Below are positions 56,390-64,000 of a DNA stretch of 64,000 nt, in pieces. The number at the start of each line of letters is the position of its first letter. Positions within the stretch are counted from its first letter, which is position 1. The stretch spans positions 11,759,105 through 11,823,104 of the forward strand of contig CAJINV010000003.1 of assembly GCA_905178155.1 (NCBI GenBank). The letters are read 5' to 3'. The notes under the pieces are model-generated. The model saw nothing but the letters and a program-made list of their open reading frames with translations. It was not told the origin of the DNA and did no database searches. The translations under genes were made by a program, and so were the position numbers. This DNA comes from Amoebophrya sp. A120. Taxonomy: Eukaryota; Sar; Dinophyceae; Syndiniales; Amoebophryaceae.

Positions 56390-58777
56390 TTACGGATTCA
56401 CCCGTTTCAACGACCAGGAGTCCTGCGCTGCTTCAAACCTTTCCATCGTCGCGAAGTTGTCCCCAAGCCGCAAATATTTCACCTCTTTCGGAAACAAACA
56501 CAACAGCATAAACGCGTCGGGCGGCGGCAGGACCTTTCCCGTCTCCGCGTCGCGCCCGCCTTTCGGAACTACTACGCTAGGACTAGGTGGCGGCAATTGC
56601 TCATCTTCGGGCCGCGGCGCTGGAGTACTAGAGTAGACAGGTATATTCATTTTGGCCCCGACTGGTGGTTGCTCCTCTACTCGGTGCACCAGCTCTCCTG
56701 CTTCTAAACCACCCCCAGGTGGTGCACTTGTCTGCTGATGCTGCAGATCCCGGTCTTTCAGAAAGTCGTACTTCCTCGCTTTACTGTAGGGCGCGCCGGC
56801 AAAATCCTTTCCGGGCTCGGCCCAGAAGAACTGCTCGCGCGTGGCGTCCGACAGGTTCTTCCAGTTGTCCGCGACAAATTTCCCGTACACCGCATCGTTT
56901 GCGTCCGCCAGCTTGCACTCGCCAAAAATCCGGTACTGCTCGTTGGTCGACGGAAACCACCACAGCAGCTCCGCTTTCGGATTTTGCAGCAGGTGCCCCA
57001 CCTTCTCCGAACGTCGGTCCGTCACGATCTTTATCCTGAGTAAAAACGTACCCACACCAGAGTTGTCATGCAGATTTTTTTTTTTATATGGCTGCGCAAA
57101 AGATAAAAACTCAGATGATTCTCATTCCTATTTTTGACCTTAATGGCGCAGCGGTGGGCACGTCGAAGACAACACAAGCAGGCGCAGCGGCCATTTTGCG
57201 TTGCGTCTAGTGCAGGTATATTGGGCGTTCCCGTCTGCCTTACCACGTCGCCCGGCCTTGCAAGGATCTGGATTTTCCTGCCGGATGCTCATTGGCATCA
57301 AAATGGCTAGTCGTGATCCATCTCCTTGTCGCTGTCTCGGTGTGCGTGCTGCTTGACAAGTGGCACCCAAAAGCTTTGTTTTTAGTATCCTGACTTAGTT
57401 TCTATCTTTCCTCAATGCTTTCGCGCTCTTTAGGAAGGGTGGCCTTCAAAGCATTTTCTCGCACACTCTATACATATCCCAGAGCTGAGAAAGCATGTTT
57501 TCGACAACAAATAAACTATGCACGTCCGGGATACGTGCACAGTGGTGGAGGAGGGTATTTGGGGTCTGTTTTGGGAGCCAGGCTAGACTTTTGATGTACT
57601 TCGCGGTATCTTTTTGGATTTGGATTTTGTTGCATTTTTTGAAGTACGGAAAGAACGGGATGGAATTCGAAAGGATTGCGCTGTAGACCGTGGAGACAAA
57701 AACGTCAAACTTCGTGGTGATGCGAAGCTTGCACAGTGGGAAACGCAGGCACTTTCTTTGATCATTTTTTTTCGCATTGTTTCGTAGTGGGAAGAAAAAT
57801 CCCACGTCCCATCATAAAAGAACCCCAAAGACCTGCTGGCTTCAGCGACTTCTACCCACTTGCTAACCCCCACATCGTAAAAAACCGCCTCGGATTTCGA
57901 CTCTTCGAAAAAAATGCAACTTTTCTGTCCCACTGCTACCAGGTCCTTCTTGAGCTTGTTCGCCGCTTCTTGATCCCCTTTGCCGCACTGGCTGTTGTCG
58001 TCGCTAAATTGAGTCTGTATCCCTTCCCCATTCCGCATCTGCATCTCAAAAATTAGAGGGCAGTTGTGGATATTGAAGCAACCCCCACTGTACGGGCTCC
58101 CCTGGGGCATGCCAGGGGACAAGTACCAGCGGCGGGAGCCGGTCTTGATCCTGACAGCCCGAAAGGAGAGCCACTGTATTGTGGCGTCAACAGCAATGTC
58201 CTGCGGCACTCCTAGCTTCTTCATTGTTTCACACAAAATTTTGTGTGAAACGAGTTGTCATGCAGATTTGCCATGACAGGAACATTTGTGATGCGCAACC
58301 CCATGACAGGCATTTTCAATCGCGTTTGGGAACTTGTAATGCTGTAAACAGGATCAGCAGATCGATTTGTGACGCGGCTTTCCTTGCTAACTCGCACTAC
58401 CTTACGGACTGAAACTTGTCATGCGTGACTCCCAAAACTGCCAGGTTTGTGTTGCAAAATCCCCATCTTGACTCTGGTGTGGGTACGTTTTTACTCAGGA
58501 TAATCTTCATGGCTTCTTCTACGTTTGGGCCCGAATTAGAGGAAATGTTGTGGGAAGAAGAGGAGTCAACACCTGAAAGAAGATTAACAGCGGGTAACTT
58601 CTCGAAGCCGCGGAACACGACCGTTCTGACCCGCGGATTCATGTCGGGATCCACGGTCGCAAGTTGGACGAAATTCCCGCCGCGTTGCTTCCTCGCCTCC
58701 TTCATCGAGAATTCCAGCCGGTGCCGCCAGCCGGCAAGCTTCTGGGTGGTGCTCACAGGCGCAGACTGGTGGGCCAT
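56390..58777 (-). CDS. Pyridoxamine 5'-phosphate oxidase-like FMN-binding protein
   Basis: About 303 residues in two exon parts, 58777-58503 and 57031-56390, divided by a family G introner that has been enlarged by a retrotransposon. The N-terminal part has WRHRLEFSMKEARKQRGGNF then LATVDPDMNPRVRTVVFRGF, and the second begins IVTDRRSEKVGHLLQNPKAE then LLWWFPSTNEQYRIFGECKL. This is the split-barrel FMN fold of the Alr4036 / PNPOx-like family. Such proteins bind FMN; true PNPO makes pyridoxal phosphate, but family members of this type often have unproven substrates. A Pro/Gly-rich linker precedes a conserved C-terminal segment (FMLLCLFPKEVKYLRLGDNF, SWSLKRVNP) that matches the usual barrel end. 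Removing the element with one ATCTT copy gives EAMK-IVTDRR, matching the fold without a gap. Confidence 0.9.
57075..58252 (-). mobile_element. 5'-truncated non-LTR retrotransposon (LINE) copy
   Basis: On the minus strand the insert ends in a run of 12 A (57075-57086 as T on the plus strand). It is bounded by a duplication of at least 14 bp, AGTTGTCATGCAGA, at 57061-57074 and 58253-58266. These are hallmarks of target-primed reverse transcription. The interior encodes reverse-transcriptase motifs. The 5' end is cut inside the RT domain, as is usual for dead LINE copies. It sits within the family G introner. Confidence 0.92.
57446..58252 (-). pseudogene. Reverse-transcriptase fragment, frameshifted
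   Basis: Reading from the truncated 5' end, the frame gives SHKILCETMKKLGVPQD, then MPQGSPYSGGCFNI (palm motif) and TQFSDDNSQCGKG, with FSDD standing at the usual catalytic FADD/YADD position. Homology then leaves the first frame near an eight-base run (T on the plus strand, about 57764-57771) and continues in another frame as KCLRFPLCKLRITTKFDVFV and VYSAILSNSI, typical of the region after the RT palm. The copy lacks the endonuclease and the N-terminal RT motifs, so it cannot be active. Confidence 0.88.
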
Positions 58778-59879
58778 AGCGTAGTTATTGGGGGTTTGGT
58801 TTGCTAGGCAAATGCACTACAGAACGACCACGAAATAACAGATCTGAAAAATATGGAGAGCGACTAAAAGACACACGTCAGAGACAACAATGTCGATACC
58901 CAATTACAATTTGAGGAATGTTTTGAAACGTGATGAAAGAGTAGTACTATAGCGAAAACGAAATATCTTACAGCTTCTCAGGTAGAGGGATCTGTTGCGG
59001 AATCTTCGAGAGGAGGATAGAACAAAAAGAAAAACGACAGTACCGGCGAAAAATCAGACGCAAATCACTTCCATCCGACCGAGAGCTGCACTGCAAACCA
59101 AAGAGAACCAAACGCGCCCTCGTTGTGCGTCTAAATACGACGGAACGGGCAGCTGCTAGGAGCAGAACAATTTTTATTCCAGCAAATCCGAGCCCAGGGC
59201 AGCGCCAATGGAGATTGCGCCCGGAAAGGAGGCGGTGGAGCAAACCTACCACTTCATCTATTTTGACTTTCAAAATACAGGGAGATACAGGTTGTTGTAA
59301 CAATAGCTCAATTTCTAATTCGGCGACCGGAGCTGCTAGACGATCATGCTCAGGTCAGTGACATCAGCAGCAGGGGCGTTATTTTGTTCCTGATCCTGGA
59401 CCTCGCGTCATATAATTTTCCTTCGCCTTCCTGCTCATCACCGGTCGATCGCAATACAACGATTCAATTTTGCGTATCAATATGCAGCACCAGGCCCTCG
59501 TCAATATTTTACTCGAAAGTTATCGCATTTTCTCGGGTTCGTTATCTATTTTATCACTGCTTGCAGTAAAGCTAAAGCTGCCCTCGACAAAGTTTTGCGA
59601 ACAAGGATAAGGTAGTTGTAAAATGGTATGTAAACGGGAAAGAGTGCATCAAGTAATTTTGTATAAAGCTACTTTCCCGACCGCGTCACGGTGTTTTCCA
59701 AGCCAGTACCCCCATCTGCCCCACGTAAAAGTGGGTGTGCATGAGAAATCCTCTGTCGAGTCAAAACTAAAACTTCTCTTGCTGTTCGAACAAGATATTA
59801 GCTGCACTCTATGCTATCTACAATCCTACAACCGCATGACAAGTTGTTTGACTCGAGCAGAGATTTGGTATGCATACTA
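58778..59879. other. Spacer, possibly holding the last LC8 exon
   Basis: About 1.1 kb. The LC8 gene needs one more exon for its final beta strand, and I could not find it convincingly on the minus strand here. A plus-strand open stretch at 59171-59287 is noted separately. Other open frames are short. Confidence 0.35.
59171..59287 (+). CDS. Possible small plus-strand exon
   Basis: After an acceptor-like TTTTTATTCCAG the plus strand reads KSEPRAAPMEIAPGKEAVEQ and then TYHFIYFDFQNTG before a stop. The composition is protein-like, but I found no donor, partner exon or family. It would be the only plus-strand gene in the window, so treat it as a candidate only. Confidence 0.2.
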
Positions 59880-60397
59880 GCAGTAGCACCCCTTCTCGTG
59901 CGTCACGTAGCTGCCGAAGAAGCGGTGTGGGGTGGAAAAGTTGAGATTGTCATGCGATTTTTGATTCTGTCGCGCGGTTTCATCATGCAAGACAAATACA
60001 AATTTCATCCATATGCAAACCTCTGCGTTGCAAGTAGAAGTGCTGAAACTTCGCAAATCCAAACCAATCGGCCATGCCAGGACAAAATTTTCCACACTGC
60101 CATAATCGCCCGATCACCACATGCCATGTGGATTGGTACCTGTTTTTTTCATTGTTGCTGACTTTCATGAGTTTCATAAAATACAACAATAGGAGAGTAA
60201 GAAATTCTGTCATGCGCGTCTGTTGAATTGGATCAAACGAAAAGAAAGCTATACACGTCCTGCATCTCCTTCTTGAGAAACGATGCGACCTCCTTCTCAC
60301 TGTTAAACTGCTCCTGTGCCACGATCGTTTTTGCCACCAGGAAATCCAGCATCTCCTGGGGCATCTCCTGCTGCCGAATGACAGCCTTGGACCCCAT
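59880..60397 (-). CDS. DYNLL: Dynein light chain, LC8 type (3' end incomplete)
   Basis: LC8 is a small homodimeric hub that holds dynein intermediate chains and many other partners, in cilia and cytoplasm. Exons: 60397-60255 (MGSKAVIRQQEMPQEMLDFL, then EQFNSEKEVASFLKKEMQD), 60139-60105 (VYQSTWHVVIGR) and 59920 to about 59885 (FFGSYVTHEKG). The first intron (60140-60254) is GT-AG and phase 2. The second gap is a decayed introner (59926-60104). The pattern KKEM-x3-Y-x2-TWHVVIGR-x-FGSYVTHE matches the family spacing residue for residue. The typical ending (HFIYFY-LGQ-AILLFKSG) is missing: a stop follows CYC at about 59880 unless a GTGCTA donor there leads to a further exon I could not locate. 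The class is confident, the 3' end is not. Confidence 0.85.
59926..60104. mobile_element. Family I introner-like element, decayed
   Basis: Left end TGTGGGGTGGAAAAGTTGAG mirrors the right end TTTTCCACACTGCCATA. The outermost left bases are lost or mutated, and flanks AGCGG and ATCGC match at three of five. Removing it with five bases restores the invariant LC8 string VVIGRFFGSYVTHE. Confidence 0.75.
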
Positions 60398-61526
60398 GAT
60401 TGTTCCTAGTTTTTATGCAGCTTACCCTCAATTTCTTTCTACAATCAACTCCTAGACCACGAATTTATTTCACCAGTGCAAAACAGACCGTTGCACTGTG
60501 CCTACAGAAGCGTTCAATGTGGTCAGTCGCAATTTTAGGTGGACGTGGACCCAAACATACTTAATGGAATTGAGGAAGTAGGGCGTCGCACCTCAGAAGA
60601 TAAACGCAAACCGAATCGAAGATCATTTTTTCGTGACACCTCAATAACCTCCTGCTCTCCGTCCTCATCCAAAACTTCACTCCGCGCTCCAAATTAACCC
60701 TCCTTCAAAAGCACAATCTTCACTCAGCGCATCCTAAGAAAGGTATACGAACTTCATCTCCTTTGCTCAAACAAGTACTCTCTCAGGCGTGCGAAAAGAA
60801 TGCTGCGAAAGTAGTACTCAGACTCACCTCCGTGCTGGCAACTCCCCAATAACTAGATCAACGGATTTGGAAATACGAGAGTGGGAGCGAGGATACTCAC
60901 TTGTGCTTCTGCCTCGCGCGTCACCTTCTTTTCACTTTTTTTCTGGCGCAGGCCTAGCGAATGTACATATTGCAATGTAAAATCAAAATTGAAGTTTAAG
61001 TAGATCACTGTAGCCGGGGCATACGAACCCTATCGTACAAAGTTGCATTTCATCGATGAAATTAAACTAATTTTCAGGTGTACAACTTGTCTACGAGGCA
61101 GAAGGACACTACAACCGATAGCAATCAACTAAGCGCGGGATTATACGGTGCCAAATTTCCGTACCACTTTTACTTGTTCCGCGGCGCGCGTAGTAGAGTC
61201 CTACTACTGTAATGGTACCATCGGGCGAAAAATTCAAAAATTCGATCCATTTTGCATTTTTTTCTACTACCATATTGTACATGATTTTTCCAGTTTACAT
61301 ACTTCAGTTTCAGTACAACTCTGTGCGTAAAAATTGACCTTTATTTCTGCATCTGTGACCAGGTTCAATATCATAAGGTGTTCTTGCATCCTATACGTTG
61401 ACAATCTAACTGTATTCAAAGTTTGTTTATTTTCAAATTTGAGTTTTGGCTGTATCGGCTACACCTACTTTCCAACTTCCCTACCTCCCAAGTACTTCCG
61501 TGACCACCACCTCCAACGTTTTCCTC
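60398..61526. other. Spacer between LC8 and the phosphodiesterase gene
   Basis: About 1.1 kb with short open frames only. It contains the second copy of the dispersed 50-bp repeat (60967-61017). AT-rich from 61200 to 61450. No gene or element seen. Confidence 0.4.
60967..61017 (+). repeat. Dispersed repeat copy 2
   Basis: Nearly identical to 5446-5496 (ATATTGCAATGTAAAATC to CACTGTAGCCGG). It lies in intergenic sequence, and no TIR element surrounds it here. Confidence 0.8.
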
Positions 61527-64000
61527 TCAATCCAACCACTCCTTCGGGAAATCAGTGTTGATGAACGAACACCCGAGCTCCGACAGCAAATTCGCGGTGG
61601 ATCTTCGGTCGTAGTACTCGCGGCAACCGGGAAACCAGACCCCCACCGTCATAGACTTGCACAAGCCCGCCAACTTTTCCTGGACAACTTTGTCATCGAG
61701 AAAATCGTCCTGCCACTCCAGGTAGGGGTATGGAAGAGAAGAAAGGAGAACTCCATCCCATGATGCATAGTTATCTGATTCGAATTCTGGGTGTACTGTT
61801 GGGAAGAAGACACGGCATATGGATCTTCATTTCATGTGCGGCGTACAGTACTCGCATAAAACATCACCAGCAAGACAAGATTGATAAAGCCTCTCCTTTT
61901 TTCCACGACCTAGCAACCCGTCCAGTTTCACCTCCGACTCCACTTTCAGTGCCTGCGAAACTGCCCGCAGATCTTGCAGGCCCGGGACGTCCGTTTCCGG
62001 AGTGAGGCGGCAGACCATGGCCTTTTATTTTAGTTTGTATACGATCACTCAGAATGTCAGAATTGTAATTCGTTTTTATTGATTCTCGGCATCAATCCAC
62101 ATTTATCACTGGTGCTGGTCAGGAAAGAATATTATCCTCACATAATCCACAACGTCAGGTGCAAAGTACTAGTAATGCATAAGTTATACCTCATCCAGAA
62201 CCGACTCGGAATTGCACACCCGCAACAGCAGGAATTTCGGCGGTTGGATTTCCAAGCCCTCCATTTTCTCCTTCACGCTCGGCCAAAACTCTTCGTAAAA
62301 CCGCCGGCAGGTTTCCGAAATCAGCGGGCGGTCAAAGATATGGATCGCAAACGTGTAGCTTCTGTCGCGCAGCTGAATGAGGTGTGGAACAGAAGTAGAC
62401 GTATCCGTATGAAGAATCTCTCTCAAATCATATAGATACAAAAAAAGTTTTTGCCATTTCATGCCTTATACGAGCGATATGAAGACGATTCTATCCTGCT
62501 GTGCTGTACCACGTTGCGTCTGCGCGAAACAAAAGTTTTAAAGCAAGTCCTTTATTTCCATAAAAGCTCATGATCACGGAGATGTGGTCGAGGTAAAGTT
62601 CCGGTTTTTCAGTCAACCGTTGAAAAAACGCGTCGCAAAGTCGCTTCGTTTCCTATCAAGATGAAAGCTCCCCCCTTCCCATATCAAAGTGGACATCTCT
62701 GATGCAGGATTTCCGTACACAAATCAGCTCTGTCTTGCAGAAAGGGAAAATAGGCAGATGCAAAGCCTGGGCCGGGATGTTTTGAGCTAGGCGCTTAGAA
62801 TAGCAAACGTCTGCCCTTAAGGTCTAACAGCATCACAAACCGCACGCATAGTGCGGCGGGCTTTCGGGACTTACCTTCTTGCAGCGACTTGTGGCCATAA
62901 ATCAGCATCACAATTTTTCAGAAGTGTGCCGTTTCAATATGGGAAGGGGGGACTTTTCCGCACAATATTTCCACATCCGCGTCCGGCCCCTGTTCCTGCT
63001 TGATCTCGACTACCATCTTCTTTTTCGGGATGGTGATAATACCCTGCGCGCACTGCAACACCTCCGTTAGGGTCGTTACTCTTATCGCGTTGGAAAACTA
63101 TGATCCAACAGGGAATAAATCAACGTTGGACTTGTCGTTGCGAGTCGAGAGTCTCGATTATTTCGCTGCGAAAAAATGCTAGATGTGCTTTGCGTGAGGT
63201 TGAGCACGAACAAAGTGTAGCAACCCACTAAAAGTGTAGCAGAGCATCAGCTGCATCATACAGTGTTGAATAGGCATATTTTAAGTACAGTTTTGATAAA
63301 AACGCAAGAGAAGTTTTGACGACTGCAACTGGATCATTGTTTCGTTGCAATAAATTGCCCCGACTCCGTCTTCAGCGCCGTGTGTCGCGCAAGGTAGGCT
63401 GTTTTTCAGGTTCAGTTTCTCTTTCTGCATCACCGTGTGCTTCTTCATTGCAATACCGCATCAGAATCTATCTGATCTCCCAAAAAGAATACTAGACCAA
63501 ACTATTACACATGAGCGACGTACGAAAATCTTTTCGATACCGTGTTTCAATTTCGTCAGCGGCGTTTCTTGTGCCTCTTGTTTCACGTGCTGGTTGCTGG
63601 TTCTGGATTTCGGGGACACACTCTCGGCCGTGGCGGTACTCTCCCGATCGCGCTGCGCTGCTTCTTGCTCCCCACCTTCTCCGCCGGGCTTGTTATCCTC
63701 CTCGTCCCCCTCCCGCAAGTTCGGCTTCGACTTGCGAAAGTCGCTCACCAACTCCGACTGCGTTCGGCCCCAGATCCGCTTCACCGTCTCGTCGTGCAGC
63801 AACACCAAGCGGGCGTCTAGTGTCGCGGCGATGTCGCACTCACAGTTCGTGATTCCCGATGTCCACGCGGTTTCGTACGCTTCCAACGAATTTTCCAGGG
63901 GTCGTACCAGTCGGTCGTCGGAAAAGTGGAATCCGCGGTGCGCGACCAGCTTGTGCACGAGCGAAAGTTTGGGAGCTAGTCCTGCTGTCGGGTCCGATTG
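61527..64000 (-). CDS. Glycerophosphodiester phosphodiesterase (GDPD), 5' end beyond the window
   Basis: GDPD enzymes hydrolyse glycerophosphodiesters to glycerol-3-phosphate and an alcohol in a TIM barrel. The first exon enters from the right edge and ends at 63541. It has the metal and catalytic motif LVAHRGFHFS followed by RPLENSLEAYETAW, NCECDIAATLDARLVLLHDE and TVKRIWG. A GT-AG intron (63079-63540, phase 1) joins LTKLKH to VTTLTEVLQCAQG, then PKKKMVVEIKQEQG. The family D introner at 62654 is removed to give DADVE-TKRLCDAF, then ISVIMSFY. Later exons near 62390-62194 (LRDRSYTFAIHIFDRPLISE), 62019 to about 61920 and about 61725-61527 close the barrel with MTVGVWFPGCREYYDR and LGCSFINTDFP, the usual GDPD ending. 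Splice sites in the last three exons are approximate. An acidic Glu/Gly/Asp-rich insert (GDEEDNKPGGEGG) lies in the first exon. Confidence 0.88.
62654..62967. mobile_element. Family D-related introner element
   Basis: Starts TATCAAGATGAAAGCTCCCC and ends with mirrored GGGGACTTTTCCGCACAATA. The duplication TTTCC is perfect (62649-62653, 62968-62972). The interior shares the CTTGCAG...AGGGAAAATAGGCAGA style of family D but is clearly diverged. Excision joins GPDADVE to TKRLCDAF. Confidence 0.9.

Larger units (their letters stand above)
57032..58502. mobile_element. Family G introner element enlarged by a nested LINE
   Basis: The ends TATCCTGAGTAAAAACGTAC and GTACGTTTTTACTCAGGATA are perfect mirror images, and the duplication ATCTT is perfect (57027-57031, 58503-58507). 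At 1,471 bp it is about five times the uninterrupted copy at 38112-38390, which its right part (58253-58502) matches along almost its whole length. The extra DNA is the retrotransposon at 57075-58252. Confidence 0.94.

Noticed and set aside
58226-58251. A perfect 26-bp palindrome, GTTTCACACAAAATT and its mirror, at the 5' edge of the LINE copy.
   Set aside because: It lies within the RT-coding frame (SHKILCETM) and is not duplicated elsewhere, so it is probably chance and not a functional site.
750-62967. Treating the regularly spaced inverted repeats as a CRISPR array.
   Set aside because: Spacing is kilobases, repeats are inverted and lie in eukaryotic exons with duplications. This is a transposon-like pattern, not an array.
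63343-63460. GCAATA motifs resembling right ends of family A elements inside a GDPD intron.
   Set aside because: No matching left end or five-base duplication was found, and the GT-AG intron 63079-63540 explains the region.

Overview
The window looks like nuclear DNA of a dinoflagellate-lineage protist. The best fit from memory is a Syndiniales parasite such as Amoebophrya. Genes are intron-rich, all fifteen supported genes lie on the minus strand, and coding exons are interrupted again and again by short terminal-inverted-repeat (TIR) elements flanked by 5-bp target-site duplications (TSDs). These behave as introns without GT-AG ends. Non-canonical introner elements of this kind have been reported from Amoebophrya and other dinoflagellates, so the class is known. 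The individual families, the joins and the nested insertion described here were read directly from this sequence. The species assignment is inference.

Layout, left to right, with every gene transcribed right to left: a large unknown protein (388-6602); a low-complexity unknown (6923-10945); a small unknown (11180-13106); a Cys-rich protein with an unresolved 5' end (15075-about 16195); mitochondrial cysteine desulfurase NFS1 (17151-19143); a small unknown (20427-21366); a coiled-coil protein with a MATH-like region (22926-29674); a very large multi-membrane-span RING E3 ligase (30676-39783); the spliceosomal U-box protein PRP19 (40833-43365); an anoctamin/TMEM16 membrane protein (44287-50788); a cyclin of the T/K/L type (51480-53430); an ankyrin-repeat protein (54192-55673); a pyridoxamine-phosphate-oxidase-like flavoprotein (56390-58777); an LC8 dynein light chain (about 59880-60397); and a glycerophosphodiester phosphodiesterase cut by the right edge (61527-64000). 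Functions are mixed housekeeping and I see no pathway cluster.

I find 32 introner-like elements: family A (5 copies), B (17, some decayed), D (4), G (2) and four singletons called E, F, H and I. They begin TA and end TA, apart from the decayed left end of family I. In the 31 that interrupt coding sequence, removing the element plus one 5-bp TSD copy restores the reading frame, often straight through a recognisable domain (PRP19, anoctamin, cyclin, LC8, the flavoprotein). None of the duplications offers a GT-AG register. The same genes also carry ordinary GT-AG introns, so two intron classes coexist. The remaining element (22612) sits just past a stop codon.

One family G element (57032-58502) has itself been hit by a 5'-truncated, poly(A)-tailed non-LTR retrotransposon with its own longer duplication. 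This gives a dated nest: gene, then introner, then LINE. I found no tRNA, rRNA, CRISPR array or bacterial-type operon signal. Exon borders were placed by eye, using reading frame, intron phase and splice motifs.
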